DNA of 64,000 bases from NCBI GenBank assembly GCA_964586785.1, contig CAZPHS010000008.1:1-64000 (forward strand), given 5' to 3'. The notes beneath the pieces are model-generated. The model did no database searches and was not told the origin of the DNA. It was given only the letters and a program-made list of their open reading frames with translations. Position 1 is the first letter of the stretch, and the number at the start of each line of letters is the position of its first letter. The position numbers and the translations under genes are program-made. This document shows positions 41,793-50,903 of the stretch, piece by piece. This DNA is from SZUA-584 sp041656035. GTDB taxonomy: Bacteria > Bacillota > Clostridia > Christensenellales > SZUA-584.

Positions 41793-42725
41793 CTACTCCC
41801 CCCTCGTTGTTTTGAGTTGATCGGCAATACCGCACAACTTGCGCAGCCTGTGATTGACCCCTGATTTTGAGACGGCGCCGAGCAATACGGTTAATTCGTC
41901 AAGTGTCGCCTGCGGATTGTCAAGACGCGCACTGGCCGTCTCCCGAAGCGGCGCGCTTAGTTTTTCAAGCCCCATGTGCGCGCTTATATACGCTATGCTT
42001 TCCTGCTGTTTTATAGAAGCGTTAACCGTTTTCGTAAGATTGCCCGTCTCACAGTTTACCTTCCTGTTTACATTGTTTCGTATGCCCTTAAGTATCCGTA
42101 TGTTCTCGATGCTTAATATGGATGTGTGCGCCCCAATCATTGTGAGCAGCGTTATTATGGCGTCTCCCTCTTTCAAATATACCACGTGGTTTTTTCCGCG
42201 CGGTATAGTTCTGGCGGGGATACCAAGCTCACCAATAGTATTCAACAAAACCCGCGCGAATTCCTCTTGACCGCAGACAAATTCAAGGTGGTAACGCCTT
42301 TCCGGATTAGTAATGGAGCCGCCTCCAAGAAAAGCGCCGCGGACAAACGCTATATTGCAGCACCGCCTTCCCCGGGAGGGCATATTTTCGCCAAATCCAA
42401 ACCCCTCGTCTCCGAGTATGCCCACGTCAAGAGCTACCATTCTGGCGGCGGCTTTTTCCACCGATATGGAGTATATATGGTTTCGCTTTAATTGATTGGT
42501 ATGCCTTCGCATTACGGACAAAAGCCCGTACAGATTTTTAAGCAGCAAAAAGGCTCTCCTTGCCACAGCCGCATTTTCCGTGTCAATCCTCAGCGAAAAA
42601 ACACCTTCCGATATACGCACGGAGCCCGCGGTATTAACCAGCGCGCTAAGCTCCGAAAGCTCGCAGCATTCCGCGGTCGTCGCCATACGGCATATCTCGG
42701 CCTTGGCCGTAGAAGAAAACGACAT
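41793..42725 (-). CDS. whiA: WhiA, sporulation/cell-division regulator
   Basis: About 310 residues from MSFSSTAKAEICRM; GGGGGAG is upstream, while the longer frame has no ribosome site. WhiA combines a LAGLIDADG-homing-endonuclease-like N-terminal domain (RRCCNIAFVRGAFLGGGSITNPERRYHLEFVC) with a C-terminal helix-turn-helix (LGAVSKSGVNHRLRKL). In Firmicutes it influences division and nucleoid segregation. It lies between rapZ (47 bases) and the Crh-like gene, with which it is translationally coupled. Confidence 0.93.
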   Translation of the reverse strand: MSFSSTAKAEICRMATTAECCELSELSALVNTAGSVRISEGVFSLRIDTENAAVARRAFLLLKNLYGLLSVMRRHTNQLKRNHIYSISVEKAAARMVALDVGILGDEGFGFGENMPSRGRRCCNIAFVRGAFLGGGSITNPERRYHLEFVCGQEEFARVLLNTIGELGIPARTIPRGKNHVVYLKEGDAIITLLTMIGAHTSILSIENIRILKGIRNNVNRKVNCETGNLTKTVNASIKQQESIAYISAHMGLEKLSAPLRETASARLDNPQATLDELTVLLGAVSKSGVNHRLRKLCGIADQLKTTRGE

Positions 42726-42772
42726 AATCTCCCCCGTCAGCTTCAGAAAAAAGCCGTATAACAAGCGGCTTT

Positions 42773-43627
42773 TCAGTTAAGCTTAATGTCCCTGTGTTCA
42801 ATCGTAACGCGGTGCCCCTGTTCCTTAAGTATACTGTAGAGCTCCTCCGCCATAACCACGCTGCGGTGCACCCCGCCGGTGCAGCCTATAGCGATAACAA
42901 GCTGTTTTTTGTCCTGCTCTAAATAATATGGCGACACATAGTTTACAAGCTCATTAATTTTATCAAGAAAAATGCGGGCTCTTGGGAAAGAGAGCACAAA
43001 CTCCCTGACGCCCTTTTCGCGCCCCGTGTGTTCCCTAAGCTCCTCCTGATAATAAGGGTTGGGCAAAAACCGCATATCAAAAACCATATCGGCGTCTATA
43101 GGTATCCCGCGCTTGTATCCGAAGGTTGTAACGACAATCATTATTCCCTGCTCGTCAATTTCGCAAAAAAGCCTGTCTATCGTCTCGCCAAGCTTTTGAG
43201 GCGAATAAGTGGTTGTGTCAACAATCTGGTTTGCAATATCAATTATTCCTTTTAGTTTGGCGCGCTCCTTAGTGATGCCTGCGGTAATATTTCCATCGGG
43301 TGAAAGCGGATGATTCCGCCGGGTTTCCTTATAACGCCGCACAAGTATTTCGTCGGAAGCGTCAAGATAAAGCACCGACAGCTCAATATCCCTCATTTCC
43401 TTCAAACAGTTTATTGTAGGATAAATATCATCGAACATCTCGCCCATACGCATATCAACCACCGCCGCCGCCTTCTTTATAGAGTCTTTTACAAGACACA
43501 TGGAAGCGAATTCCGGTATCAGTTTGGGAGGCAGATTATCGACACAGAAATATCCTATATCCTCAAGCCTTGTCAGCGCCCTCGACCGCCCCGCGCCCGA
43601 AAGTCCGGTGACGATAACAAATTTCAT
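42773..43627 (-). CDS. rapZ: RapZ/YvcJ nucleotide-binding adaptor
   Basis: A 284-residue P-loop protein: Walker A VTGLSGAGRSRALTRLED at the N-terminus, FVVDNLPP-type CVDNLPPKLIPEF, and the C-terminal domain with GCTGGVHRSVVMAEEL. In E. coli RapZ adapts RNase E to glucosamine-6-phosphate small RNAs; in Bacillus YvcJ binds nucleotides and affects competence. Its start overlaps the PHP gene by 65 bases, an unusually long but open overlap; GGAGG precedes the ATG. In many Firmicutes yvcK lies between rapZ and whiA; here it is absent. Confidence 0.93.
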   Translation of the reverse strand: MKFVIVTGLSGAGRSRALTRLEDIGYFCVDNLPPKLIPEFASMCLVKDSIKKAAAVVDMRMGEMFDDIYPTINCLKEMRDIELSVLYLDASDEILVRRYKETRRNHPLSPDGNITAGITKERAKLKGIIDIANQIVDTTTYSPQKLGETIDRLFCEIDEQGIMIVVTTFGYKRGIPIDADMVFDMRFLPNPYYQEELREHTGREKGVREFVLSFPRARIFLDKINELVNYVSPYYLEQDKKQLVIAIGCTGGVHRSVVMAEELYSILKEQGHRVTIEHRDIKLN

Positions 43628-44327
43628 ACTGCACCTCCGTTACGTTAATTATACTGTCCGCGGACAGCCCCGCATGTTCTATTAAAGACAACGCGTTTTG
43701 CGCCAGCCCCACATTCTCCGGCCTGTGGGCGTCGCTCGATACGACGAACCGCACGCTTGTGCCCGCCGCAGCCCGCAGATTATCCGCGGTCAGTTCACCG
43801 TGTTTATTGTTTATTTCAAACAATGTGCCGTAGTCCGCGCACGCCCGCGCTACTTTTTCGTAGTTTACCGGAACGCCGTATCCCGCGTGAGCCAGTATAT
43901 CGATATCGTTTCTTTGAACGGCGCGCATGTAAGCCCGGGTTATCTTCTCTTCCCAAAAACGCGCCGACGCGAAAGTAAACAATGTGTGAAAATCACGCGG
44001 TATTACTGCTTTATGGTATCCCATTATTACAATATCAAATTTTTTGCCGCAAGGCATATCCACACTGCCGTCAAGGCCGGTAAGATTAAGCTCTATACCC
44101 GTCTTTATGTCGATAAGCCCGTCATAAAGGCGCTTTACGCTGTCTATCTCGGCAATATATTTATCAATATTACGTCGTTTTATACCGTACATGAAATTCG
44201 CGGTACAATGGTCGGCAATACCCACTGTTTCAAGACCGCGCTCAATCGCGGCTTTAACATTGTCCTTTACGCTTCCCTTTCCGTGGCTGTATACCGTATG
44301 GGTGTGATAATCCGCATTAAGTCTCAT
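43563..44327 (-). CDS. PHP-domain phosphoesterase (YcdX-like)
   Basis: A 254-residue PHP hydrolase. Metal ligands appear as DYHTHTVYSHGKG (residues 6-17), IADHC, DILAHAGYG, FEINNK and VVSSDAHRPENVG, the expected order for the trinuclear zinc site. Family members are phosphatases (histidinol-phosphatase-like, YcdX). It overlaps murB by four bases (ATGA) and rapZ by 65, so it is embedded in the operon. Substrate unknown. Confidence 0.88.
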   Translation of the reverse strand: MRLNADYHTHTVYSHGKGSVKDNVKAAIERGLETVGIADHCTANFMYGIKRRNIDKYIAEIDSVKRLYDGLIDIKTGIELNLTGLDGSVDMPCGKKFDIVIMGYHKAVIPRDFHTLFTFASARFWEEKITRAYMRAVQRNDIDILAHAGYGVPVNYEKVARACADYGTLFEINNKHGELTADNLRAAAGTSVRFVVSSDAHRPENVGLAQNALSLIEHAGLSADSIINVTEVQYEICYRHRTFGRGAVEGADKA

Positions 44328-45229
44328 CTTTCACCTATGATTTTAACCTCCGGCTCAAGCAATATTCCGGTAGCCTCTTTAACCCTCGCCTGAACCAGCT
44401 TTATAAGCTCGATTATATCGTCCGGCGTCGCTCCTCCGGAGTTTACAATAAAGCCCGCGTGTTTCGTTGAAACTTCCGCTCCGCCTATTTTTAACCCCTT
44501 AAGCCCCGCCTGTTCAATCATGGCGCCCGCGAAGCCGCCCTTAGGACGTTTGAACGTGCTCCCCGCGCTCGGGTGCTCAAGCGGCTGCTTCTCTCGCCTT
44601 TTTTCGTTAAGCACCGCAAGCTTTTTCTTGCTTTGCTCGGCGCTGCACCGCAACAGCCGCAAATGCACATGCTTAACCGCCATAGGCATGGTTTGAAGTA
44701 CGCTGCAACGGTATCCGAAACTCATGCTTTCATTCGAAAGCGATAAATCTCCCCCAGGCGCGCAGAAATATACTTCCCTTACAAAATCCTTTATCTCGCC
44801 GCCGTACGCTCCCGCGTTCATGTACACTGCGCCGCCGACCGTGCCCGGTATGCCTCCCAAAAATTCGGCTCCCCCAAGGCCTTGCGATATACATTCCCGC
44901 ACAAGCGCGAACAGAGACGTCCCGCTTTTTACATATACGTCCTCGCCGTTTATTTCTACTCCCGAATAGTTCTCGGCAAGCTTAAGCACCATTCCCCGGA
45001 GTCCTTTGCTGGTTACAAGCAAATTTGTTCCGCGCCCTATTACAAGCATGGGTATTTTAAGCTTATGCGCCGTATTAACCGCGTGACGCATCTCATAATC
45101 GGACGACGGCACAACCATAATGTCCGCCGTTCCGCCAACTTTAAACGACGTATGAACCGCCATAGGCTCATTCCGTCTTACGTCGGCAATTCTGCCGGAC
45201 AGCTTTTTATAAGCTTTCTCCAAAACCAT
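44324..45229 (-). CDS. murB: UDP-N-acetylenolpyruvoylglucosamine reductase
   Basis: 301-residue FAD enzyme that makes UDP-MurNAc in peptidoglycan synthesis. FAD-binding VVPSSDYEMRHAVNTAHKLKIPMLVIGRGTNLLV, LGGAEFLGGIPGTVGGAVYMNAGAYGGEIKD, catalytic Ser in HPSAGSTFKRP and Glu in the LEPEVKIIGE end are all present. It is a type II (Firmicutes, short) MurB. First gene of the murB-PHP-rapZ-whiA-crh-like series, 60 bases after uvrC; AGAGGG precedes the ATG. Confidence 0.96.
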   Translation of the reverse strand: MVLEKAYKKLSGRIADVRRNEPMAVHTSFKVGGTADIMVVPSSDYEMRHAVNTAHKLKIPMLVIGRGTNLLVTSKGLRGMVLKLAENYSGVEINGEDVYVKSGTSLFALVRECISQGLGGAEFLGGIPGTVGGAVYMNAGAYGGEIKDFVREVYFCAPGGDLSLSNESMSFGYRCSVLQTMPMAVKHVHLRLLRCSAEQSKKKLAVLNEKRREKQPLEHPSAGSTFKRPKGGFAGAMIEQAGLKGLKIGGAEVSTKHAGFIVNSGGATPDDIIELIKLVQARVKEATGILLEPEVKIIGER

Positions 45230-45289
45230 GGCAACCCTCTTAAATACTAGTCTACACCAACATAAAGCGTTTCACAAGACAGCGAATAT

Positions 45290-47116
45290 TCAGCCGTCCT
45301 TGTCCGATTCAAAATATTCAACAACCGCCCGCGCGGACCGTACATCCATTCCCGGCACGGCGATTATCTCGTCAAAACGCGCCGAGCGCAAGTCTCCGAC
45401 CGTTTCAAAATGTTTAAGCAGCGCTTTTGAGCGGGCAGCGCCTATATAGGGTATTTTAAGCAACGCGGAGTCTTCGACATTTTTCAGCCGCAAGCCGCGG
45501 TGATAAGTGATGGCAAACCTGTGCGCTTCGTCGCGTATACGCTGCAGCAGCCCCAACGCATGGCTGTTCTTATCAATCTCAGCCTTGCCGCCCCCCGCGG
45601 TAAATACTTCTTCCTCACGCTTTGCCAGGCTGATTATTGGTATTTCGTCCTCGAGCCCCAGCGACGTAAGAGCGTCGCAGCCGGACGAAAGCTGCCCCTT
45701 GCCGCCGTCTAAAACAATAAGTTCGGGGAATTCGTCAAAACCCTGCGCCCCTTCAAGCGCTCTTTTCAGCCGCCGCGTCAGCACTTCGTTCATAGACGCG
45801 AAATCGTCCGCGCCCAGCACCGTTTTTATCTTAAAACGCCTGTATGATCTCTTTTCGGGTTTGCCGTCACGGAATACCACCATGGACGCGACCGAATCCG
45901 TACCCTGCGTATTCGATATGTCATAACATTCTATTCGGCTTGGGCTTCTTTCAAGCCCCAGAATTTGCGCTAGCTCTAAAACCGCGCCCCGCGTTGTGTC
46001 GTACTCGCGCCGCAGCCTGAGCATACGCTGGTTATAGGCTTCTTTAGCGTTGGCAAGCGCCATATCGGCAAGCTTTTTGTTCGCGCCCTTCTGCGGCACG
46101 TTTATCGCAACCTTGCTTCCTCTTTTTTCGGAAAGCCACTGTTCTATAAGCGTCTTATCTTGCGGCTCAACATTTACATATACCTGCTTGGCTACGCCGC
46201 CGGTTCCCGAATAATACTGCCCCAGCAGATGGGAAAGCACTTTATCCCGCGGTTCGCCCGCGCACGCCATAAAAAAGCGTTCTGTATGGTTAAGCTCTCC
46301 CTTGCGGACAAAAAACCCCTGTACAACCGCCTCGTCGCCCTGCTGATAAATGGCGAAAACATCCTTGTCGTTAAGGTCGGGAAATCCGGCCTTTTGTTTT
46401 TCAAACAGTATCCGCAGCGCCTGTATGCGGTCGCGCAATAACGCCGCTTTCTCATATTCCATATTCTCGGAAGCCGCCGCCATATCTTCCTCGAGCTGTT
46501 TTTGCAGCCCTTTATACCTACCCGATAGAAATTCCTCTATACCGGAAACCATGCGCTTATATTCGTATTCGCTTATCTTTCCGGCGCACGGAGCGAGGCA
46601 CCGCCCCAATTCGTAATTAAGGCACGGCCTTGTCCTCTCTTTTCCCGTCATTTCTTTTTTGCACAAGCGTACCGGAAAAACCCTCGTGACCGTATCGAGA
46701 ACTTCGTTCAATGTATGCGCGGCAATATACGGCCCGTAATACCTCGCGCCGTCGTTCTCCACACGACGGGTCACTTTAACGCGCGGAAACCTTTCTCTCA
46801 TGTCTATGCGTATATACGGATAATGCTTATCGTCCCGCAGCAATATATTATAATACGGACTATACCGCTTTATCATATTGCATTCTAATATAAGCGCCTC
46901 AATCTCCGTTTCGGTAAGTATGTAATCAAAGTCGGCTATTTGAGCAACCAGCGCGGATGTCTTTGTATCTTTTCGGGAACCCGAAAAATAACTCGCAACG
47001 CGATTTCTCAGCGCGACGGCTTTCCCGACGTATATAACCTTGCCCGCCGCATTTTTCATAATATAAACTCCGGGCGTTTTTGGCAGGCCGCTCAATTTTA
47101 CGCGAATCTTATCCAT
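45290..47116 (-). CDS. uvrC: UvrABC system protein C
   Basis: About 608 residues from MDKIRVKLSG; the ATG lies one base past the stop of the PBP gene, so it is coupled to it. The longer frame would overlap that gene by 120 bases and adds nothing conserved. Domains: GIY-YIG nuclease (TPGVYIMKNAAGKVIYVGKA, residues 12-32), Cys cluster/UVR region (CLNYELGRCLAPCAGKISE; LEEDMAAASENMEYEKAALLRDRI), RNase H-like second nuclease (IECYDISNTQGTDSVASMVVF, LIVLDGGKGQL) and C-terminal helix-hairpin-helix. It makes both incisions in nucleotide excision repair. Confidence 0.96.
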   Translation of the reverse strand: MDKIRVKLSGLPKTPGVYIMKNAAGKVIYVGKAVALRNRVASYFSGSRKDTKTSALVAQIADFDYILTETEIEALILECNMIKRYSPYYNILLRDDKHYPYIRIDMRERFPRVKVTRRVENDGARYYGPYIAAHTLNEVLDTVTRVFPVRLCKKEMTGKERTRPCLNYELGRCLAPCAGKISEYEYKRMVSGIEEFLSGRYKGLQKQLEEDMAAASENMEYEKAALLRDRIQALRILFEKQKAGFPDLNDKDVFAIYQQGDEAVVQGFFVRKGELNHTERFFMACAGEPRDKVLSHLLGQYYSGTGGVAKQVYVNVEPQDKTLIEQWLSEKRGSKVAINVPQKGANKKLADMALANAKEAYNQRMLRLRREYDTTRGAVLELAQILGLERSPSRIECYDISNTQGTDSVASMVVFRDGKPEKRSYRRFKIKTVLGADDFASMNEVLTRRLKRALEGAQGFDEFPELIVLDGGKGQLSSGCDALTSLGLEDEIPIISLAKREEEVFTAGGGKAEIDKNSHALGLLQRIRDEAHRFAITYHRGLRLKNVEDSALLKIPYIGAARSKALLKHFETVGDLRSARFDEIIAVPGMDVRSARAVVEYFESDKDG

Positions 47117-47117
47117 T

Positions 47118-48497
47118 CTAGTATCCAAGCTCGATTGCTTTGCGCAAAACTTTGCGCGCCGCCGGAGCGGCGTTTTTTCCGCCTGAACCGGCTCTTTCCA
47201 ACACAACGGCAATGCAGAGCGGATGCCGGCTTTCATCTAAAAACCCGACAAACCACGCATGTTCCGCTTTGCCGCGCTTATCCTCAACCTGCGCCGTTCC
47301 CGTTTTGCCCGCCACCGCTATATTTTTTATGGCCGCGGCCGACCCTGTGCCGTTTTCCACGGCGGCAATCATCATTTCTTTGAGCATAGAGGTGTCGCCC
47401 AAAGGCGCGGCCGCCGTCTTTGGGGTAAGCGTTACCGTCTGTTTTCCCCCGTCCGACACGGAAAGAAGCAGTTTTGGTTCCATCATCACACCGTCGTTGG
47501 CAATCGCGCCCGCTATCATGCACGCATGAAGCGGCGATAACAAATCATGATACTGCCCTATTGCCGCCCACGCGTTGTCCGCGGCGTTTGCCGAGGTGTT
47601 AAATACGCTTTGTCCCATTATCACATCGTCAAACAAAAGTTCGGTATTAATCAGAAACTTATCCGCCATATCCTTAACGGCCAAAATCCCCACGGCTTCC
47701 GAAGCCTGTGCGAAATACGCGTTGCATGAATGCCGCAAAGCGTCTTTTAGATTTTCTTTTCCATGCACACCCGTGCATTTTATTGTTTTGCCGCCTATTT
47801 GTACGCTTCCCGTGCATGTTGCCTCAAACCCGTCCATACCGTTTTCAATCAGCGCCGCCGCGGTAATAATTTTAAAGACGCTCCCCGGGGGGTAAAGACC
47901 GGAAAACGCGCGGTTTACAAGCTCGCTCTCGCCGCCGCCCTCAAGAAAAACATCCATATCCGCGGGGTCAAACACCGGCGACGATACGCTTGCCAGTATC
48001 TCCCCCGTTTTATAGTTCATAACCACTATCGCGCCTTTGTTTCCGCCCAGCGCCTCATACGCGCTTTTGCACAGCTTCGCGTCTATAGTAAGCGTCACGT
48101 CGCCGCCCCTGCGCCGGGCGCCCGACACCAGCTCTATAATACGGGTTATAGTATCTTTATTGAATCCAAAAAGGTATTTCGCGTACATCGTCTGCGCGCC
48201 GTACGTCATGCCGTAGCTGTCGCCTATTATATGGGAGACAGCCTTGCGTGTTTTGCCGTCCTTTATGTAAGCTCGGTTTCCTTTGGACGTATAAACCAGC
48301 TTTATTCCCGCGCGGTCAAGTATATCTCCGGCTTCCACCGATTCTTGTATGTTGCGCAGGCGCGGGTTATCCGGCGATATAAACCAGCGTTCGCCGTACA
48401 TAACAACCACATATCCAAGATATACGACAAGCCCCGTGAACATAAGGCAGAAAACTGCCAGCAAAGCGCGTATGTTGCGTTTAAGCACATTGCTCAT
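47118..48497 (-). CDS. Penicillin-binding protein, class B-like transpeptidase
   Basis: A 459-residue membrane-anchored D,D-transpeptidase. One N-terminal helix (residues 10-32) leads to a shortened dimerisation region and a transpeptidase domain with S206xxK (PPGSVFK), SCN in ALRHSCNAYF and KTG in VAGKTGTAQ. The size and company match PbpA of the FhaB-RodA/FtsW-PbpA cassette: the SEDS glycosyltransferase gene overlaps it by four bases and an FHA protein precedes that. It crosslinks peptidoglycan during elongation, division or sporulation. The gene runs straight into uvrC. Confidence 0.92.
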   Translation of the reverse strand: MSNVLKRNIRALLAVFCLMFTGLVVYLGYVVVMYGERWFISPDNPRLRNIQESVEAGDILDRAGIKLVYTSKGNRAYIKDGKTRKAVSHIIGDSYGMTYGAQTMYAKYLFGFNKDTITRIIELVSGARRRGGDVTLTIDAKLCKSAYEALGGNKGAIVVMNYKTGEILASVSSPVFDPADMDVFLEGGGESELVNRAFSGLYPPGSVFKIITAAALIENGMDGFEATCTGSVQIGGKTIKCTGVHGKENLKDALRHSCNAYFAQASEAVGILAVKDMADKFLINTELLFDDVIMGQSVFNTSANAADNAWAAIGQYHDLLSPLHACMIAGAIANDGVMMEPKLLLSVSDGGKQTVTLTPKTAAAPLGDTSMLKEMMIAAVENGTGSAAAIKNIAVAGKTGTAQVEDKRGKAEHAWFVGFLDESRHPLCIAVVLERAGSGGKNAAPAARKVLRKAIELGY

Positions 48498-49744
48498 ACC
48501 ACTTCGCCTCCCGCCCTTACAATTTCGTATTCGTCGCGCTCGCCATTTTTAACGGCTACGCCTTCTATTATGCCTACCAGAGCAAGGCTTGCGACAAGGG
48601 ACGTGCCGCCCGCGCTGATAAACGGCAGCGTTATTCCCGTTAGCGGTATCAATTTTATTACGCCGCCGATTATAATAAAAGACTGCAGGGAAAGCATACA
48701 CGTCGCTCCAAACACCAGCAGGGCGTCAAAGCGCGTCTCGGCGTTCAGCGCGATAATAAGCCCGCGTATAATAAACACAAGGTATGCCAATATAGTAACA
48801 ATGCCGAAAATGATTCCGAATTCTTCGCAGATGACCGCAAATATAAAATCGCTCGTGTTTACCGGAATCGCGTCCGGATAACCAAGCCCAAGCCCCGCGC
48901 CGAAAAGGCCTCCGGAAGCGATTGCCATAAGCCCCTGAACAATCTGGTAACCCTGCGTACGGTGATACATCCACGGGTTCTGCCATATCTCCACCCTTGT
49001 TCGCACGTGTGAAAACAGGTGATAGCTCGCGAAAGCGCCTGCAGATAATACGCCAAGTCCGGCAAATGTCAAAAACGTCCGTCCGGTTCCGGCGAAAAAC
49101 ATTACAAGAAATGTTCCCGCGTACAGCAGCGCGCCGCCTAAATCGTTGGAAAGCACAAGCGTAAAAACACATAAAGCGGTGAATACGGCATAACAGACAA
49201 TAGCGGGAGCGGGACGCCGTTCGGCAAAAAAGTATGCCGAAACTATAATAAACATAACCTTTGCAATCTCGCTCGGCTGAAACGAAAACTGTCCTATGTA
49301 AACCCAATTGCGCGCCCCTCCTATTGTGCGCGCAAACAATAATGTGGATATCAAAAGCCCAAGCACAGCCGCCATCAACAGATAATTTAATCTGCCGAAA
49401 TCGCTCGCGCGCTTTATTACAACCACCGTTATAAAAAGCACAACAGTTCCAAGCGCCAGCCATATTAGTTGACGCACCGCGATATCAATATTAAGCCTTG
49501 CCAGCGTAACCAACCCTATGCTTGTTAGGAAGTAACAGATAACAAGCGTTATCCTGTCTATGTGCCTGAATATAAGCGCCGCAAGATTATATGAAATAAG
49601 TATCAGAAACGCGAAGCCAAGCCCGAACAACGCCATACCTATATCAAAGCCGTCGTTTTTAAATGCCAGAAGAAAGGACGCCGAAAGGGAAAACATAATA
49701 ATCAACGCCAGCAGAGCGCCCGCCCCTCTTCTTTCCAGTATCAT
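48494..49744 (-). CDS. SEDS peptidoglycan glycosyltransferase (FtsW/RodA/SpoVE family)
   Basis: A 416-residue polytopic protein with about ten helices. SEDS signatures: GGARNWVYIGQFSFQPSEIAKVMFI, LSNDLGGALLYAGTFLVMFF, GYQIVQGLMAIASGGLFGAGLGLG and ITLPFISAGGTSLVASLALVGIIEGV. SEDS proteins polymerise glycan from lipid II together with a cognate class B PBP, here the next gene. The start directly follows the FHA gene stop. Which SEDS branch it belongs to cannot be fixed by eye. Confidence 0.94.
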   Translation of the reverse strand: MILERRGAGALLALIIMFSLSASFLLAFKNDGFDIGMALFGLGFAFLILISYNLAALIFRHIDRITLVICYFLTSIGLVTLARLNIDIAVRQLIWLALGTVVLFITVVVIKRASDFGRLNYLLMAAVLGLLISTLLFARTIGGARNWVYIGQFSFQPSEIAKVMFIIVSAYFFAERRPAPAIVCYAVFTALCVFTLVLSNDLGGALLYAGTFLVMFFAGTGRTFLTFAGLGVLSAGAFASYHLFSHVRTRVEIWQNPWMYHRTQGYQIVQGLMAIASGGLFGAGLGLGYPDAIPVNTSDFIFAVICEEFGIIFGIVTILAYLVFIIRGLIIALNAETRFDALLVFGATCMLSLQSFIIIGGVIKLIPLTGITLPFISAGGTSLVASLALVGIIEGVAVKNGERDEYEIVRAGGEVV

Positions 49745-50191
49745 TTATTCGTCCTCTTTCAAATGTACTTCCGTGACAACATTGCCTATACATAATATAT
49801 CCATACTGTAAAGGCGCGCGCGATTCTCCACATTGCGTCCGCTTATAGATATATCGCCTTTATCCAAGCGTTCAAGGTATACCGCGCCCGACAGCGCTTT
49901 GTGAATCTTGGCATGTTCTTTATAGACGCTGCGATCAGCGAACATAATATCGCAGCGCTTAGAGCGTCCAAGCAGGTTTATCTCCATAAGGGGCACATTC
50001 TCGCCAATAATATCTTTCGGTCCCGATATGACGGATAGGTAACCTATGCTGCTTTGCGCCACATTCATAACATAACGCTTATCCTTATATTCCTTTATTG
50101 ATATGCCCGCGACTCCAAAAAGTATTATGACTGCCGCAAACATAAACCAATAGCGCAAAGCCAGCGCGGCCGCTTCATAAATGCCCTGCAA
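49745..50191 (-). CDS. FHA-domain membrane protein
   Basis: About 148 residues. I favour the TTG at 50191, which has AGAGG at a good distance; a GTG three codons earlier sits on that site. One N-terminal helix (ALRYWFMFAAVIILFGVAGISI) precedes a forkhead-associated domain with LLGRSKRCDIMFADRSVYKEHAKI, the Gly-Arg and Ser residues for phosphothreonine binding. FHA proteins next to SEDS and PBP genes (FhaB type) link Ser/Thr kinase signals to wall synthesis. First gene of the FHA-SEDS-PBP-uvrC series. Confidence 0.85.
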   Translation of the reverse strand: MQGIYEAAALALRYWFMFAAVIILFGVAGISIKEYKDKRYVMNVAQSSIGYLSVISGPKDIIGENVPLMEINLLGRSKRCDIMFADRSVYKEHAKIHKALSGAVYLERLDKGDISISGRNVENRARLYSMDILCIGNVVTEVHLKEDE

Positions 50192-50335
50192 AAGTATCAC
50201 CTCTCAACATAAACATTGTATCATATTTTAAGTTATCTTATCCCCTTAAGTTTAGCTGTGTATAATTTATCCAGCCTACGGCTTGTACGATTATTCTTAA
50301 AAATACGGCAGTTTGCGCTTGTTTGTTTTTGCCGC

Positions 50336-50773
50336 TTAAAATAGCTCCACCACTCCGCAGCCAATGCGTTCTCCGGCGTCTCCCGCCGGCTGTGAAGTGT
50401 AATCGTCCCTGTCCCCGTGGACTATTACCGTCTTTCCTATAATATCCCTGACCTCAAATCGGGTTGTAATAAATGTAAGCCACGCTTCCCCCGAATCAGT
50501 GGCAATAAGCATAGGGAAATCGCCCGCGTGAAGAGGATGCGGCAATCCCTCCGGATTGTAGTGTCCCCCCGCGCTTTTAAAATCAGGCGGCACGCAGCTG
50601 TCCCCCTCATGCAAATGAAAACCGTAAAAGCCCGTGTCGTTCTCCGGCAGCCCGCTTACCTGCGCCTCAACATGCACTCCAAAATGCGTTTCGGTAAATA
50701 TAACCGTCCCTTCAAGATTGGGCGCGTTCCCTTCCCCCTCAATTACGGCTATTGCCCGGTATCTGCCTTTCAT
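50336..50773 (-). CDS. Cu/Zn superoxide dismutase-like protein without signal peptide
   Basis: 145 residues from MKGRYRAIAVIEG; AGGGGGA precedes this ATG, and the upstream extension covers the divergent carD promoter. The SodC metal ligands are present: H53 and H55 (GFHLHEGD), H71, H79, H82 and D85 (HYNPEGLPHPLHAGD), H119 (VIVHGDRDD), and the disulfide Cys C60 and C139. No signal peptide or lipobox is visible, so it would be cytoplasmic, unlike most bacterial SodC. Clostridia and Bacillus often carry such SodC-like proteins, some of them inactive as dismutases. Confidence 0.83.
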   Translation of the reverse strand: MKGRYRAIAVIEGEGNAPNLEGTVIFTETHFGVHVEAQVSGLPENDTGFYGFHLHEGDSCVPPDFKSAGGHYNPEGLPHPLHAGDFPMLIATDSGEAWLTFITTRFEVRDIIGKTVIVHGDRDDYTSQPAGDAGERIGCGVVELF

Positions 50774-50856
50774 AATTATCCCCCTAATCGATATGTATTC
50801 GGAATAATATATTCTTCGCGCGCGCTTATTGTTACCCGCCAAGCCGCCGCGCCGGT

Positions 50857-50885
50857 TTGACAAAGCACCCCGCCTGCTATATCAT
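50857..50885 (+). promoter_or_regulatory. carD-yacL promoter
   Basis: TTGACA (50857-50862), 17 bases, TATCAT (50880-50885). The transcript would begin only about 12 bases before the start codon at 50904, leaving room for just the ribosome site. Confidence 0.75.
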
Positions 50886-50903
50886 ATCTGTAGAGGTAGT
50901 AAA

